The translations under genes and the position numbers were made by a program. A stretch of DNA of 64,000 nt. It comes from Oceanobacillus caeni. Lineage in GTDB: Bacteria > Bacillota > Bacilli > Bacillales > Amphibacillaceae. The stretch lies in contig NZ_JAHHXM010000001.1 in assembly GCF_019037185.1 (NCBI RefSeq), positions 186,001 to 250,000 on the forward strand. The letters are read 5' to 3'. A model generated the notes under the pieces. That model did no database searches, had not been told where the DNA came from, and saw nothing but the letters and a program-made list of their open reading frames with translations. Positions within the stretch are counted from its first letter, which is position 1. Each line of letters starts with the position of its first letter. Shown piece after piece: positions 16,758-25,492 of this stretch.

Positions 16758-18671
16758 TTAGTACTGTTTTGCTTTTTCAAGCATTTTACTATTTTCTTCA
16801 TAGGCTTTCTGAATACTTGGTGATTCGGAAACCTCAGCATTACCTACATGCCACCAGTTTTCATAACCCTCCGTCATAGTCTTAGGCAATACTTTAATTT
16901 CAATTAAAGTAGATACAGTTTGTTTCTTCGCGTCTTCAATTGCAGCTTTTAGTTCACTGGCAGTATTGACACGATAAACTTTTGCACCATAACCTTCTGC
17001 TACTTTTGCATAATCGATATTCATTATTTGATTATCATGGGTTCTGAATTCTGTGAAATAGGTTCCCATTCCATTCCCCATTTGAAGGTTATTGATACAA
17101 CCAAATCCGGAGTTATCAAATAAAACGACATTGATTTTTTGGTTATATTGAATAGATGTAACCAATTCGGAATGAAGCATGAGAAAACTTCCATCACCAA
17201 CAAAGGAATAGACTTCTTTTTCAGGTTCAGCTAGTTTGATTCCTAACGCACCAGAAATCTCGTACCCCATACAAGAATAACCGTACTCCACACTGTACGT
17301 ATTTGGAACAGCTGGATTCCAAATTCGTTGCATGTCTCCTGGAAGAGAACCTGCCGATGTAATGACGTTACTATCTGGATCTACCGCTTCATTTACCGCA
17401 AGGAGTGCGGTTGTTTGCGCAAGTTCTGTACCTAGAGCATCTGCATATTCGTTAAGCACTTCTTGAGAGAAATGGTCTTTAATTTCTGGGTCAAAGGATT
17501 CACGATTAAATTCAACGTTTGCTAAACGGTTGCGTTCATTTAACCATTCCGCTTTAAGTTCTGAAATGATATCACCAAATTCGGAAACATATCCTTCCAA
17601 TAATGGCGCCAATTGTTCTAGAGTTGTTTTCGCATCTGCTACTACTTGGAAAGCATCTAATTTATAAGATTGCATACGACTAACATTGATATTTAAGAAT
17701 TTGGCTTGATCAAAATCAAAAGCAGTTTTGGAAGATGTCGCAAAGTCTGTATATCTCGTACCAATACCAATAATTAAGTCAGCTTGTTTCGCAGCTTTAT
17801 TTGCAGAAAGTGTGCCAGTAACACCCATTCCGCCTAGATTATTCTTAAATGTTGCTTCAACTGTAGATTTTCCGGCTTGCGTTTCTACTAATGGAATATG
17901 ATGTTTTTCGGATAGTTCCATTAATATTTCACGAGCACCCGAATATTTTGCACCGCCACCGACTAAAATAAGCGGCTTTTTACTTGCTTTAATTAATTCT
18001 ATTGCACCTTGAATCTCTCTTTCTACCGGTGCTTTACGGTCTAAATAATGAACACGTTTTTTAAAGAAAGCTTCATCATAATCGTATGCCTCTCCCTCTA
18101 CATCTTGGGAAATAGCAACCGTTACAGGACCAGCAGTTGCAGAATTTGTCATCACTTCAAATGCACGGATTAGACTAGACATTAACTGTTCAGGTCTAGT
18201 TACACGATCCCAATATCTAGAAACTGGTTTTAATGCATCGTTAGTTGTAATTGCTGCACTATATTCCTGTTCTACTTGTTGTAATACTGGATCTGGTTGT
18301 CTCGTTGCAAAAGTATCTCCTGGTAAGAATAGGACGGGAATATTATTGGCAAGAGCAGTACCTGCTGCAGTAACTAAATTAGCAGATCCAGGCCCTACCG
18401 ATGTTGTCACCGCATAAATTTTACGGCGTAACATTTGTTTACTATAAGCGACTGCTGCTAAAGCCATTCCTTGTTCGTTTTTACCTTGGATTACTTTTAA
18501 GTGACCAGCTTCTTGTTCAAGAGCTTGACCAATCCCAAGAACATTACCGTGTCCAAATATATTGAAGACTCCCTCTACGAAAGGAAATTCTTCCCCATCC
18601 ACATGGATATATTGTTGATTTAGAAATTTAACTAATGCTTGAGCAGTTGTTAATCTAATTTTTTTACCCAT
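16758..18671 (-). CDS. iolD: 3D-(3,5/4)-trihydroxycyclohexane-1,2-dione hydrolase IolD
   Basis: 637 residues, thiamine diphosphate enzyme that opens the carbon ring to 5-deoxy-D-glucuronate. Domains: N-terminal ThDP (PYR) domain with the catalytic Glu65 (QGKNEQGMA), central domain about 215-370, C-terminal PP domain with the GDG...N motif (GDGS 492-495, Asn520 in FDNSGF). HGNVLGIGQA and GPGSANLVTAAGTA are typical. Cytosolic, Mg-dependent. Start ATG 18671, with AAAGG upstream at rather long spacing. 28 bases after iolC. A paralogue of almost the same length lies at 52452-54356. Confidence 0.95.
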   Translation of the reverse strand: MGKKIRLTTAQALVKFLNQQYIHVDGEEFPFVEGVFNIFGHGNVLGIGQALEQEAGHLKVIQGKNEQGMALAAVAYSKQMLRRKIYAVTTSVGPGSANLVTAAGTALANNIPVLFLPGDTFATRQPDPVLQQVEQEYSAAITTNDALKPVSRYWDRVTRPEQLMSSLIRAFEVMTNSATAGPVTVAISQDVEGEAYDYDEAFFKKRVHYLDRKAPVEREIQGAIELIKASKKPLILVGGGAKYSGAREILMELSEKHHIPLVETQAGKSTVEATFKNNLGGMGVTGTLSANKAAKQADLIIGIGTRYTDFATSSKTAFDFDQAKFLNINVSRMQSYKLDAFQVVADAKTTLEQLAPLLEGYVSEFGDIISELKAEWLNERNRLANVEFNRESFDPEIKDHFSQEVLNEYADALGTELAQTTALLAVNEAVDPDSNVITSAGSLPGDMQRIWNPAVPNTYSVEYGYSCMGYEISGALGIKLAEPEKEVYSFVGDGSFLMLHSELVTSIQYNQKINVVLFDNSGFGCINNLQMGNGMGTYFTEFRTHDNQIMNIDYAKVAEGYGAKVYRVNTASELKAAIEDAKKQTVSTLIEIKVLPKTMTEGYENWWHVGNAEVSESPSIQKAYEENSKMLEKAKQY

Positions 18672-18699
18672 TCTTTAAATCCAACCTTTCCCTGTAGAT

Positions 18700-19683
18700 T
18701 TAACCTTGTTGAGCAATTAAACTTTCGATTTCTTCAACGGTTGGCATTGCTTCAGAAGAACTGTGTTTACTTACAACGATAGCTGCAGATGCACTGCCGA
18801 ACTTTAACGCTGTTTCAATGTCTTTTCCGTTGACAATTGCGTATAAGAATGCAGAAGCATAAGAATCTCCAGCACCGAAAGTTTTTAATACTTGAGTCTT
18901 ATAGGCAAGACCTCTGTACACATCTCCGGCTTTCGTATATGCATAAGATCCATCCACACCGTGTTTAATAACAAGTAGCTCCGGACTATGGTTAAATAGA
19001 TCGTTCACAGTAGCTTCGTTATTTCCTTCGCCCTCTTCAAGGTTTTCCATCATGTCATACTCATCACGAGTTCCGATTACAACGTCGGATTGTTCTGCAA
19101 TTAAGGAGTAATAGATAGCTGTTTCTTCCTTAGAAGCCCAAGTGTATGGACGGTAGTCTAATTCAAAAATTACTTTTACATCATTTTTTCTAGCTAGGCT
19201 CACTGCTTTAATAACCGCTTCACGGGAAGGACTTTTAGCAAGGGCTGTACCAGAAACTAATAAAATTTTGGATTGTTTAATATAATCTTCATTAACTTCA
19301 TCAGGATTTAAATAAAGGTCAGCAACGTCTTCACGATACATCAAAATACTGCATTCTTCTGGGCTTTTAATTTCTGTAAAAGTAAGACCTGCTTTATGTC
19401 CCTCTTGATCCACAACCATGTTAGAAGTATCAATTCCTACTTCACTCATGTATTGCTTAATGAAGTTACCATGTTGATCATTAGGAATTTTTCCGATAAA
19501 TCCTGCTTTTAATCCTAATTTTGAACTTCCGATGGCAATGTTAGCTGGCGATCCGCCAACATATTTCGTAAAAGTCATGGTTTCTTCCATTGGACGGTTA
19601 TATTCTGCTGCATTAAGGTCGATACACGCACGGCCAATTGCAATAATGTCATAGTTTCTATCTTGGTTGAATTCAATACTCAT
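18700..19683 (-). CDS. iolC: 5-dehydro-2-deoxygluconokinase IolC
   Basis: 327 residues, PfkB/ribokinase family. It phosphorylates 2-deoxy-5-keto-D-gluconate at C6 with ATP. Signatures: N-terminal GRACIDLNA and GGSPANIAIG (about residues 40-49), and C-terminal anion hole and catalytic base GAGDSYASAF (about 268-277). Start ATG 19683 (MSIEFNQD) with GAGGGGT seven bases upstream; a longer start six codons earlier is not needed. It is the only iolC in the window, which matters because the second iol locus lacks one. 29 bases after iolB. Confidence 0.94.
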   Translation of the reverse strand: MSIEFNQDRNYDIIAIGRACIDLNAAEYNRPMEETMTFTKYVGGSPANIAIGSSKLGLKAGFIGKIPNDQHGNFIKQYMSEVGIDTSNMVVDQEGHKAGLTFTEIKSPEECSILMYREDVADLYLNPDEVNEDYIKQSKILLVSGTALAKSPSREAVIKAVSLARKNDVKVIFELDYRPYTWASKEETAIYYSLIAEQSDVVIGTRDEYDMMENLEEGEGNNEATVNDLFNHSPELLVIKHGVDGSYAYTKAGDVYRGLAYKTQVLKTFGAGDSYASAFLYAIVNGKDIETALKFGSASAAIVVSKHSSSEAMPTVEEIESLIAQQG

Positions 19684-19712
19684 TATGTTTACCCCTCTCA
19701 AAAAAGAAAATC

Positions 19713-20531
19713 TTATTTACGGTCTAAAATCCACTCATGGTCTGGATCATTATGGAATTTCCAAATACGTGTCGGGCCTGCCATTACATTTAAGTAATAA
19801 GATGTATAACCATCAGGTACTCCTACTGGGTGGTAGCCAACAGGAACTTCAACAACATCACCATTTTCCACAGTCATGGTTTCATCTAATGAACGATCGT
19901 CTGTATAGACACGCTGGAAGACAAATCCTTGTGGTGGATCCATTTCATGATAATAGCTTTCTTCTAAAAATGATTCTTCAGGTAGATTGTCTTGGTCGTG
20001 TTTATGTGGTGGGTAACTTGAGAAGTTTCCACCCTCCGTAAACACTTCTACTACTAATAAACTATTTGCAGATGGATCAGAATCAGGAAGAATATTATGA
20101 ACATGGCGTTTGTTTGAATATTTTCCTCTATCTTCAATACCGTTATCTTCTGCTTTGATTAATTTGGTTGGTAATTGTTTTTCTGATGGAGAATAACATA
20201 GGGCAACTCTAGCTTTTGTTACGGCTTCCACTTCGTATGTGCGGTCATTAGAAACATACACGCTATCCGTTGGCTTCTTTTCAAATACGCTTTCACGAGT
20301 TCCAATGTTCTCAAAGGATTCATTGCCTTCTTTTACGTTAATTTTTCCAGTTAACGCAACAATGCAACATTCTTCTTTTTCTAATGTTTCTTCATATTTA
20401 GCACCAGGTTCTACATCTATCACTTTAAAACCAACATATCTTAAATCTGAATTTTTTTTGTTCACATCATGAACTAAAGTGACACCTTCAGATATCGTTT
20501 CTTGCATAGGTTTGTGGAGTAATTTACTCAT
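19713..20531 (-). CDS. iolB: 5-deoxy-glucuronate isomerase IolB
   Basis: 272 residues, bicupin. It isomerises 5-deoxy-D-glucuronate to 2-deoxy-5-keto-D-gluconate. The metal-binding cupin motif is in the C-terminal half: SYPPHKHDQDNLPEE followed by YYHEMDPPQGF. The N-terminus (LVHDVNKKNSDLRYVGF) and the tail (MAGPTRIWKFHNDPDHEW) are typical. AAGGAGG seven bases before ATG 20531. Second gene of the operon, 105 bases after iolA. Paralogue at 51582-52394. Confidence 0.95.
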   Translation of the reverse strand: MSKLLHKPMQETISEGVTLVHDVNKKNSDLRYVGFKVIDVEPGAKYEETLEKEECCIVALTGKINVKEGNESFENIGTRESVFEKKPTDSVYVSNDRTYEVEAVTKARVALCYSPSEKQLPTKLIKAEDNGIEDRGKYSNKRHVHNILPDSDPSANSLLVVEVFTEGGNFSSYPPHKHDQDNLPEESFLEESYYHEMDPPQGFVFQRVYTDDRSLDETMTVENGDVVEVPVGYHPVGVPDGYTSYYLNVMAGPTRIWKFHNDPDHEWILDRK

Positions 20532-20636
20532 TTAACTTTTCCTCCTTAACGTATAGAAAGTATTCATTTTTAGAACAGACCCCTTTACTCTGTAAAGAGG
20601 TCTAATTGTATTGTAATGATAGATTAATAGTTCTTA

Positions 20637-22100
20637 TTAGTTAAATTCAGGAGCAGCGTAACGTGCAGTTACAACTTTTTTACGAGTATAGAAGTCTACA
20701 CTGTCTTTACCGTTAGCATGTAAAGTACCGTAGAAAGAATCTTTCCATCCAGAGAATGGGAAGAATGCCATCGGTGCTGGAACCCCTAAGTTGACCCCTA
20801 ACATACCTGCATCAATATTTTCACGGAAGTAACGTACAGAAGAAGTGTTCGTTGTAAAAATACAAGCTCCGTTAGCAAAGTTAGATTTGTTTGCAGTTTC
20901 TACTGCTTCCTTCAAGTTTTTAACACGAATGACGGATAATACTGGAGCGAAAATTTCATCTTGCCAAATTGTCATTTCAGGTGTTACACCTTCAAAGATA
21001 GTCGGCCCAACGAAGTAACCACCTTCTAAATCATCTTTACGACCATCTCTAACTAGTGTAGCTCCTTCTTCCAAACCTTTTTCAATGTAGCTAATTGTAC
21101 GTTTTTGGTTTTCTTCACGGATAACTGGTCCTAAGAATACACCATCGTCAAGTCCGTTACCCATTTTCACGTTGTCTGCCGCTTCTTTAAGTTTTGCCAT
21201 GAATTCGTCAGCAACATCTTCTTCTACTGTTACAACAGCACATGCCATACAACGTTCACCAGCAGAACCGAATGCAGCAGAGATAATATCCTTAACTGCT
21301 TGATCTAAGTCAGCATCTTTTAATACAGTAGTATGGTTTTTCGCACCAGTTAACGCTTGAACACGTTTAAGGTTTTCGCTTCCACGTTTGAATACATATT
21401 CACCAACTGGTTTAGAACCAACGAATGAAATAGCCTTAATTTCTGGATGATCAAGAATTCCATTAACAACATCATGTGCACCATAAACGATGTTGAATAC
21501 TCCATCAGGAAGGCCGGCTTCTTTAAGTAAGTCAGCTAATTTTTCAGTTAACAATGGCGTTTTTTCGGATGGTTTTAATACGAAAGAGTTACCCATTGCA
21601 ATTGCCATAGGGAACATCCAACAAGGAACCATCATTGGGAAGTTAAATGGTGTAATTCCACCGATAACTCCAATTGGATAACGATAGTTTGCAGCTTCAA
21701 CATCTGTCGCAATATTCGATAGAGAGTCACCCATCATTAATGTAGGAGCACCAGCTGCGAATTCAACGTTTTCAATTCCACGTCCAACTTCACCTAATGC
21801 CTCTGTCGTGTTTTTTCCGTTTTCAATAGTAATTAAGCGAGCTAACTCGTTTCTATTTTTTTCTAATAATTGTTGGTAAGCAAATAGAATTCTAGCACGT
21901 TTTTGAACTGGAACTTTACTCCATTTATCAAAAGCCTTTTGAGCTACTTCTGCAGCGTGGTCTACATCTTCTTTAGTTGAGATAGGAACTAATGCAACGA
22001 TTTCCTTTGTTGCTGGGTTATAAACTTCCTCATATTTAGTAGTTTTGCTTTCTACCCATTCCCCATTAATAAAGTTTTTTAGTTTTCTAGCTTCAGCCAT
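20637..22100 (-). CDS. iolA: malonate/methylmalonate-semialdehyde dehydrogenase (acylating) IolA
   Basis: 487 residues, CoA-dependent aldehyde dehydrogenase. It converts malonate semialdehyde to acetyl-CoA and CO2 with NAD. The nucleophile is Cys284 ([10 protein letters not shown]). The two arginines shown to bind the carboxylate in B. subtilis IolA are at the same numbers here, Arg107 (EVGRGIE) and Arg283. The general-base Glu of ordinary ALDHs is absent ([10 protein letters not shown]), as expected for the acylating type. ATG 22100 after GAGGAGGAATATAGC. First gene of the iol operon, behind a promoter overlapped by a perfect cre site. Confidence 0.96.
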   Translation of the reverse strand: MAEARKLKNFINGEWVESKTTKYEEVYNPATKEIVALVPISTKEDVDHAAEVAQKAFDKWSKVPVQKRARILFAYQQLLEKNRNELARLITIENGKNTTEALGEVGRGIENVEFAAGAPTLMMGDSLSNIATDVEAANYRYPIGVIGGITPFNFPMMVPCWMFPMAIAMGNSFVLKPSEKTPLLTEKLADLLKEAGLPDGVFNIVYGAHDVVNGILDHPEIKAISFVGSKPVGEYVFKRGSENLKRVQALTGAKNHTTVLKDADLDQAVKDIISAAFGSAGERCMACAVVTVEEDVADEFMAKLKEAADNVKMGNGLDDGVFLGPVIREENQKRTISYIEKGLEEGATLVRDGRKDDLEGGYFVGPTIFEGVTPEMTIWQDEIFAPVLSVIRVKNLKEAVETANKSNFANGACIFTTNTSSVRYFRENIDAGMLGVNLGVPAPMAFFPFSGWKDSFYGTLHANGKDSVDFYTRKKVVTARYAAPEFN

Positions 22101-22185
22101 GCTATATTCCTCCTCGTTTATTTATCCTTATAAATGATTCTTTAAATCTTATACTATTTCATGAAGTTAAATAACTTATGGTTAC

Positions 22186-22214
22186 ATAATAATACTGTTA
22201 TCGCTTTCAGTCAA
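22186..22214 (-). promoter_or_regulatory. iolA operon promoter
   Basis: TTGACT (22209-22214), 17 bases, TATTAT (22186-22191) on the minus strand, about 85 bases before the iolA start. The spacer is occupied by a cre site. Confidence 0.65.
22196..22209 (-). promoter_or_regulatory. cre site (CcpA operator) in the iolA promoter
   Basis: TGAAAGCGATAACA fits TGWAANCGNTNWCA in all 14 positions. It lies between -35 and -10, so CcpA binding would block RNA polymerase when glucose is plentiful. The B. subtilis iol operon is also under CcpA. Confidence 0.75.
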
Positions 22215-22232
22215 TAGTTATTATCAAATTAT

Positions 22233-22250
22233 GTTAACTTCTTTGTTAAC
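22233..22250. promoter_or_regulatory. GTTAAC repeat upstream of the iolA promoter
   Basis: GTTAAC-TTCTTT-GTTAAC, two copies 12 bases apart, centred about 30 bases upstream of the -35 box. Position and direct-repeat spacing suit an activator such as the adjacent AraC proteins, but this is inference. Confidence 0.35.
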
Positions 22251-22331
22251 TTTATATGAACTTAGCCATAAATCGATTAAGAGTAATAGAGTTTGAATAG
22301 ATAGATTGGGAGAATCAATTTTATGGAAATT

Positions 22332-22374
22332 AAAAAAACTACACCTTCCGTAATAATGGTAGGTGCAGTTTATA
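22332..22374 (-). terminator. terminator of iolT
   Basis: AAACTGCACCT and AGGTGTAGTTT pair, followed by TTTTTT on the minus strand. It ends the iolT transcript before the iolA promoter, so iolT and iolA are separate units. Confidence 0.8.
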
Positions 22375-22382
22375 TAGAACGA

Positions 22383-23801
22383 TTAAAAACCTGCTGGCTT
22401 TTTATTATCTGGTGTATCATAGGATCTGAATTTTTGTTCCAATTCTTCAAGTGATACACCTTTTGTTTCTGGTACATATTTTACAACGAATAATACGGCA
22501 AGTACATTTAATACCGCAAATACGAAGAATGTAACTGATAACCCAACAAATTCTAATAAAATTGGGAATAAAAAGCTAATTACAAAGTTGGTCATCCATA
22601 GTAGGAAAACACTCACACCCATTCCAAGTCCACGTAATCTCAATGGAAAAATCTCAGCTAACATTAACCATGTTACCGGCGCAATCGCACCTTGCATAAA
22701 TGCTAAGAATGTAACCGTTAATGATAATACAACATACGGAAGTGCTGCAGTCCCTGCTAAAACATTAGAAAAAATAGCAATAAGTGTTAGGGATACGATT
22801 ACCCCAATCTGACCTACAATTAGCATAGGGCGACGTCCGAACTTACCAAGTAAACCAATTCCTATTATAACTGCGATAACCGCAATTGCCCCATTTGCAA
22901 CATTACCAATTAACGCTGCTTGTGTTCCAAATCCTGCATCTCTCAGTATTTCAGTGCCATAATACATAATTGAGTTAACACCAGTAATTTGTTGGATAAC
23001 CGCAAGACCAATTCCTAGTAGGACAATCCTTCTAATCCAAGGTACCGCCAAATCTTTCATGGAGGCCTTTTCAATATTTTCTTCCAGTTCAATATTATCC
23101 TTAATTTCTTTTAGTTCTGTATTCGCTTGTTGAATATTTCGAATATCTTTTAGTATCTTTAGGGCATCCCCCATTTTACCTTTAGCTGCATACCAGCGAG
23201 GACTTTCTGGAACAGACAGCATTCCAATCCATAAAACGACAGCTGGAATAGTTGCGATAACAAGCATAATACGCCATACACCAGGATCTGCTACCGTATT
23301 ACCTAAAACAGCATTGGTAACATAGGCCAAAAGCTGCCCAGTAACAATCATGAATTCGTTTTGCGTAACCATTCGACCACGACGTTCTTTTGGAGACATC
23401 TCCGATAAAAATGTTGGCACTGTAACCGAAGCCCCACCAACCGCTAATCCAAGGAAGATACGCGAGATAACCATAATCGGCACGTTAGGAGCAAACGAAG
23501 TACCTAAGGTTGAAAAGAAAAATAGTATTGCTAACCATAATATTAATTTCCTACGTCCAAATTTATCAGAAAGTTGCCCACCAAATACAGCACCGAAAGC
23601 GGCACCAAATATTAACGAACTAGAAACTAGACCTTCTGTAAAAGCGTTCAAGTTTAATTGATCCGGTAAGGACATAAATGGAAGTGCACCATTAATTACC
23701 CCTGTATCAAACCCAAATAGCAAACCACCAAAAGTTGCTATCCAAGTAATTTTAGAAAGCTTCTTTTTCCGCTCAATCGCTGACAAATCATTTGTTGTCA
23801 T
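22383..23801 (-). CDS. iolT: myo-inositol transporter IolT (MFS sugar porter)
   Basis: 472 residues, 12 membrane helices, proton symporter of the sugar porter family. Signatures: GGLLFGFDTGVINGALPF (about residues 25-42), DKFGRRK between helices 2 and 3, PESPRW after helix 6, GxFGRRP-type GKFGRRP, and PETKG at the C-terminus. The N-terminus closely resembles B. subtilis IolT. Imports myo-inositol. Divergent from an AraC-type regulator (24103). A cre-like site 90 bases upstream suggests CcpA control. A close paralogue is at 56990-58426. Confidence 0.93.
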   Translation of the reverse strand: MTTNDLSAIERKKKLSKITWIATFGGLLFGFDTGVINGALPFMSLPDQLNLNAFTEGLVSSSLIFGAAFGAVFGGQLSDKFGRRKLILWLAILFFFSTLGTSFAPNVPIMVISRIFLGLAVGGASVTVPTFLSEMSPKERRGRMVTQNEFMIVTGQLLAYVTNAVLGNTVADPGVWRIMLVIATIPAVVLWIGMLSVPESPRWYAAKGKMGDALKILKDIRNIQQANTELKEIKDNIELEENIEKASMKDLAVPWIRRIVLLGIGLAVIQQITGVNSIMYYGTEILRDAGFGTQAALIGNVANGAIAVIAVIIGIGLLGKFGRRPMLIVGQIGVIVSLTLIAIFSNVLAGTAALPYVVLSLTVTFLAFMQGAIAPVTWLMLAEIFPLRLRGLGMGVSVFLLWMTNFVISFLFPILLEFVGLSVTFFVFAVLNVLAVLFVVKYVPETKGVSLEELEQKFRSYDTPDNKKPAGF

Positions 23802-23891
23802 CAGTCTTCCTCCCTATTATTCTAATCTTTTAATCTTAGATTAACGTTAATTTCAGAATGATGAACCCTCCCCTAAAAGATACCAATAAAA

Positions 23892-23905
23892 TTAAAGCGT
23901 TTACA
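23892..23905 (-). promoter_or_regulatory. cre-like site upstream of iolT
   Basis: TGTAAACGCTTTAA matches the cre consensus in 13 of 14 positions. It lies 91 bases before the iolT start, near a weak TTGTAA/GTATCT promoter. It could serve CcpA or a LacI-type regulator. Confidence 0.5.
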
Positions 23906-23965
23906 AAAGAGAGGTAAAAGAATTTATTTTATTTGCTCTCCTTTCTCTATTAAACTTTTATATTA

Positions 23966-23994
23966 TTGCGATAACAATTTTATTTTATTATACT
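23966..23994 (+). promoter_or_regulatory. promoter of the first AraC gene
   Basis: TTGCGA (23966-23971), 17 bases, TATACT (23989-23994). Transcription would start near 24001, just before the shared AraC-leader motif. Confidence 0.5.
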
Positions 23995-24003
23995 ATGAAA
24001 GAA

Positions 24004-24045
24004 AGGTCATTACTTAAAACTGCTATATTATTTAGAAATCTTGCT
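24004..24045 (+). promoter_or_regulatory. leader motif shared by both AraC genes, copy 1
   Basis: Begins AGGTCATTACT, then TGCTATATTA, and ends with TTGCT. The first 27 bases match the copy at 27604 in 25 positions, although the surrounding sequence differs. Likely the operator of one or both AraC regulators. Confidence 0.55.
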
Positions 24046-24102
24046 AAAATAGGTGAGCGCTTTACTAATTTTAATATATTAACGTCCCATGGGAGGTATA
24101 CT

Positions 24103-24933
24103 GTGTCTGAAAAAGGAGTATTAGCTCAATCAAGAATATATTTTCATACAGCTAGCCCTTTTGCGAAAAAGGCATTATATTATCTTATAAGCGGAGGCAA
24201 TTATGTATGTTCAATCCCATATGAAATTAACAGAGATAATCTTCCACAGTTTTTATTGATTTATATAAAAAGCGGTAGAATGGAACTTCATTATAAAAAT
24301 AATGTAAAAATAGTAAAGAAGAACAACCTTATTCTTCTTGATTGTAATGAACATCATATATATCGTGCACTGGAACGAACGACTTTTGATTGGCTTCATT
24401 TTAAAGGTAATGCCAGCAGTGCTTATTTTGACCTACTTTATAAGAATAGTGAATGTGTCATTTCTCTTGCAAATAATTGGACTATTGCTAACTATATAAA
24501 TCAACTTTTAACTAGCATGAAACAAAATAATGTAGACGAACATTCCGCTTCCATTCTTTTACATAAAATCTTTTATGAGTTGGAGATTATCTCTAACCAT
24601 AGTCCAGATTCACAAGATGAAGCAATTAGGCGCGTCATTCTATATATAGAAAATCACTTCATGGAGAATATCACGATTGAAGATCTAGCAGAATATGCGC
24701 AATTAAGTCCATATCATTTTTCAAGAGTATTTAAAAAATATACCAATCTATCACCACATCAATATTTGATTAATACCCGCATTACACATGCGAAAGAGTT
24801 ATTATATTTTACTACGTTGCCCATAAATGATATCGCATTCAAATGTGGCTTTAATAGTTCAGCACATTTTATAACAACATTTAAAAAACACACAAACCTC
24901 GCCCCAAATCAATTTAGAAAGATGAAGTTCTAG
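24103..24933 (+). CDS. AraC-family transcriptional regulator 1
   Basis: 276 residues: an N-terminal cupin-like sensor domain (about 1-150, IYFHTASPFAKKALYYL) and a C-terminal double helix-turn-helix (about 175-275, ITIEDLAEYAQLSPYHFSR, then INDIAFKCGFNSSAHFITT). I start it at GTG 24103 because GGGAGG is just upstream and the N-terminus then matches its paralogue at 27678; a start at 23995 would translate the shared leader motif. Such proteins usually activate sugar genes on binding an inducer. Divergent from iolT and followed by a terminator. Probably the local inositol regulator; no DeoR-type IolR is in the window. Confidence 0.85.
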   Translation: MSEKGVLAQSRIYFHTASPFAKKALYYLISGGNYVCSIPYEINRDNLPQFLLIYIKSGRMELHYKNNVKIVKKNNLILLDCNEHHIYRALERTTFDWLHFKGNASSAYFDLLYKNSECVISLANNWTIANYINQLLTSMKQNNVDEHSASILLHKIFYELEIISNHSPDSQDEAIRRVILYIENHFMENITIEDLAEYAQLSPYHFSRVFKKYTNLSPHQYLINTRITHAKELLYFTTLPINDIAFKCGFNSSAHFITTFKKHTNLAPNQFRKMKF

Positions 24934-24955
24934 ACCAATTGTATCTTATTTATTA

Positions 24956-24984
24956 AAACTGTAGATAGATTTCTACAGTTTTTT
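24956..24984 (+). terminator. terminator of the first AraC gene
   Basis: AACTGTAGA and TCTACAGTT form a perfect stem followed by TTTT. Confidence 0.85.
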
Positions 24985-25000
24985 ATGCTTTTATAAGTAG

Positions 25001-25121
25001 TGGTTTTTTCCATCCTCTACCGACTTGTCGAACCTTTACGGGCAGTTGATCTCCCACCTACCTTCTCTGTTTCCCGGGAAGCTTGAGGCGGGAGCCTTAC
25101 TGCCCGTTTAGGTGGGATAAA
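25001..25121. repeat. structured intergenic repeat, family 1, copy E
   Basis: The first hairpin is degraded. The second stem is intact: CCTTTACGGGCAG...CTCCCACC against GGCGGGAGCC...CTGCCCGTTTAGG, ending GGTGGGATAAA as in the other copies. Confidence 0.8.
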
Positions 25122-25212
25122 TGAATAGAAAACATAAGAATGGTTCTCGAAATTCATCTTGTTCTTTTATCATCCATGGCTTCCCCTGTCATCATGGACA
25201 AAACATCTTCTT

Positions 25213-25364
25213 TTTTACTTCCAAATGTACGTGAGAATGCCTATCACGGACTTTTCATATTCAGTTTTACTTCTAAATGTACGTGAGAACGCCTATCATG
25301 GACTTTTAATACATCTTTTTCACTTCTAATGTCCGTGACAACTTCGCCACGACACTTCATGATT
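25213..25364. repeat. three imperfect tandem units of about 50 bp
   Basis: Units start at 25213, 25265 and about 25316. Units one and two share ACTTC(C/T)AAATGTACGTGAG and GCCTATCAYGGACTTTT; unit three keeps CACTTCTAATGTCCGTGA. They sit between a repeat and the terminator of the 25493 operon. No gene is visible in this 560-base gap. Confidence 0.7.
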
Positions 25365-25448
25365 TACGTCACTTATAGCCAAATAGAAAGTAAAGGAAGT
25401 GGTGCTTCAGCTTAATTTAAGCGGCCCTAAGCATCATACCCTAAATAG

Positions 25449-25487
25449 AAAAAGGTGAGTTTCATCCTCATGGATAAAACCCACCCT
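25449..25487 (-). terminator. terminator of the 25493-27531 operon
   Basis: GGGTGGGTTTTATCC pairs with GGATGAAACTCACC on the minus strand, followed by TTTTT. Confidence 0.8.
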
Positions 25488-25492
25488 TATTT

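Noticed and set aside
25213-25364. CRISPR-like array
   Set aside because: Units are contiguous and imperfect, without unique spacers, and no cas genes are near.
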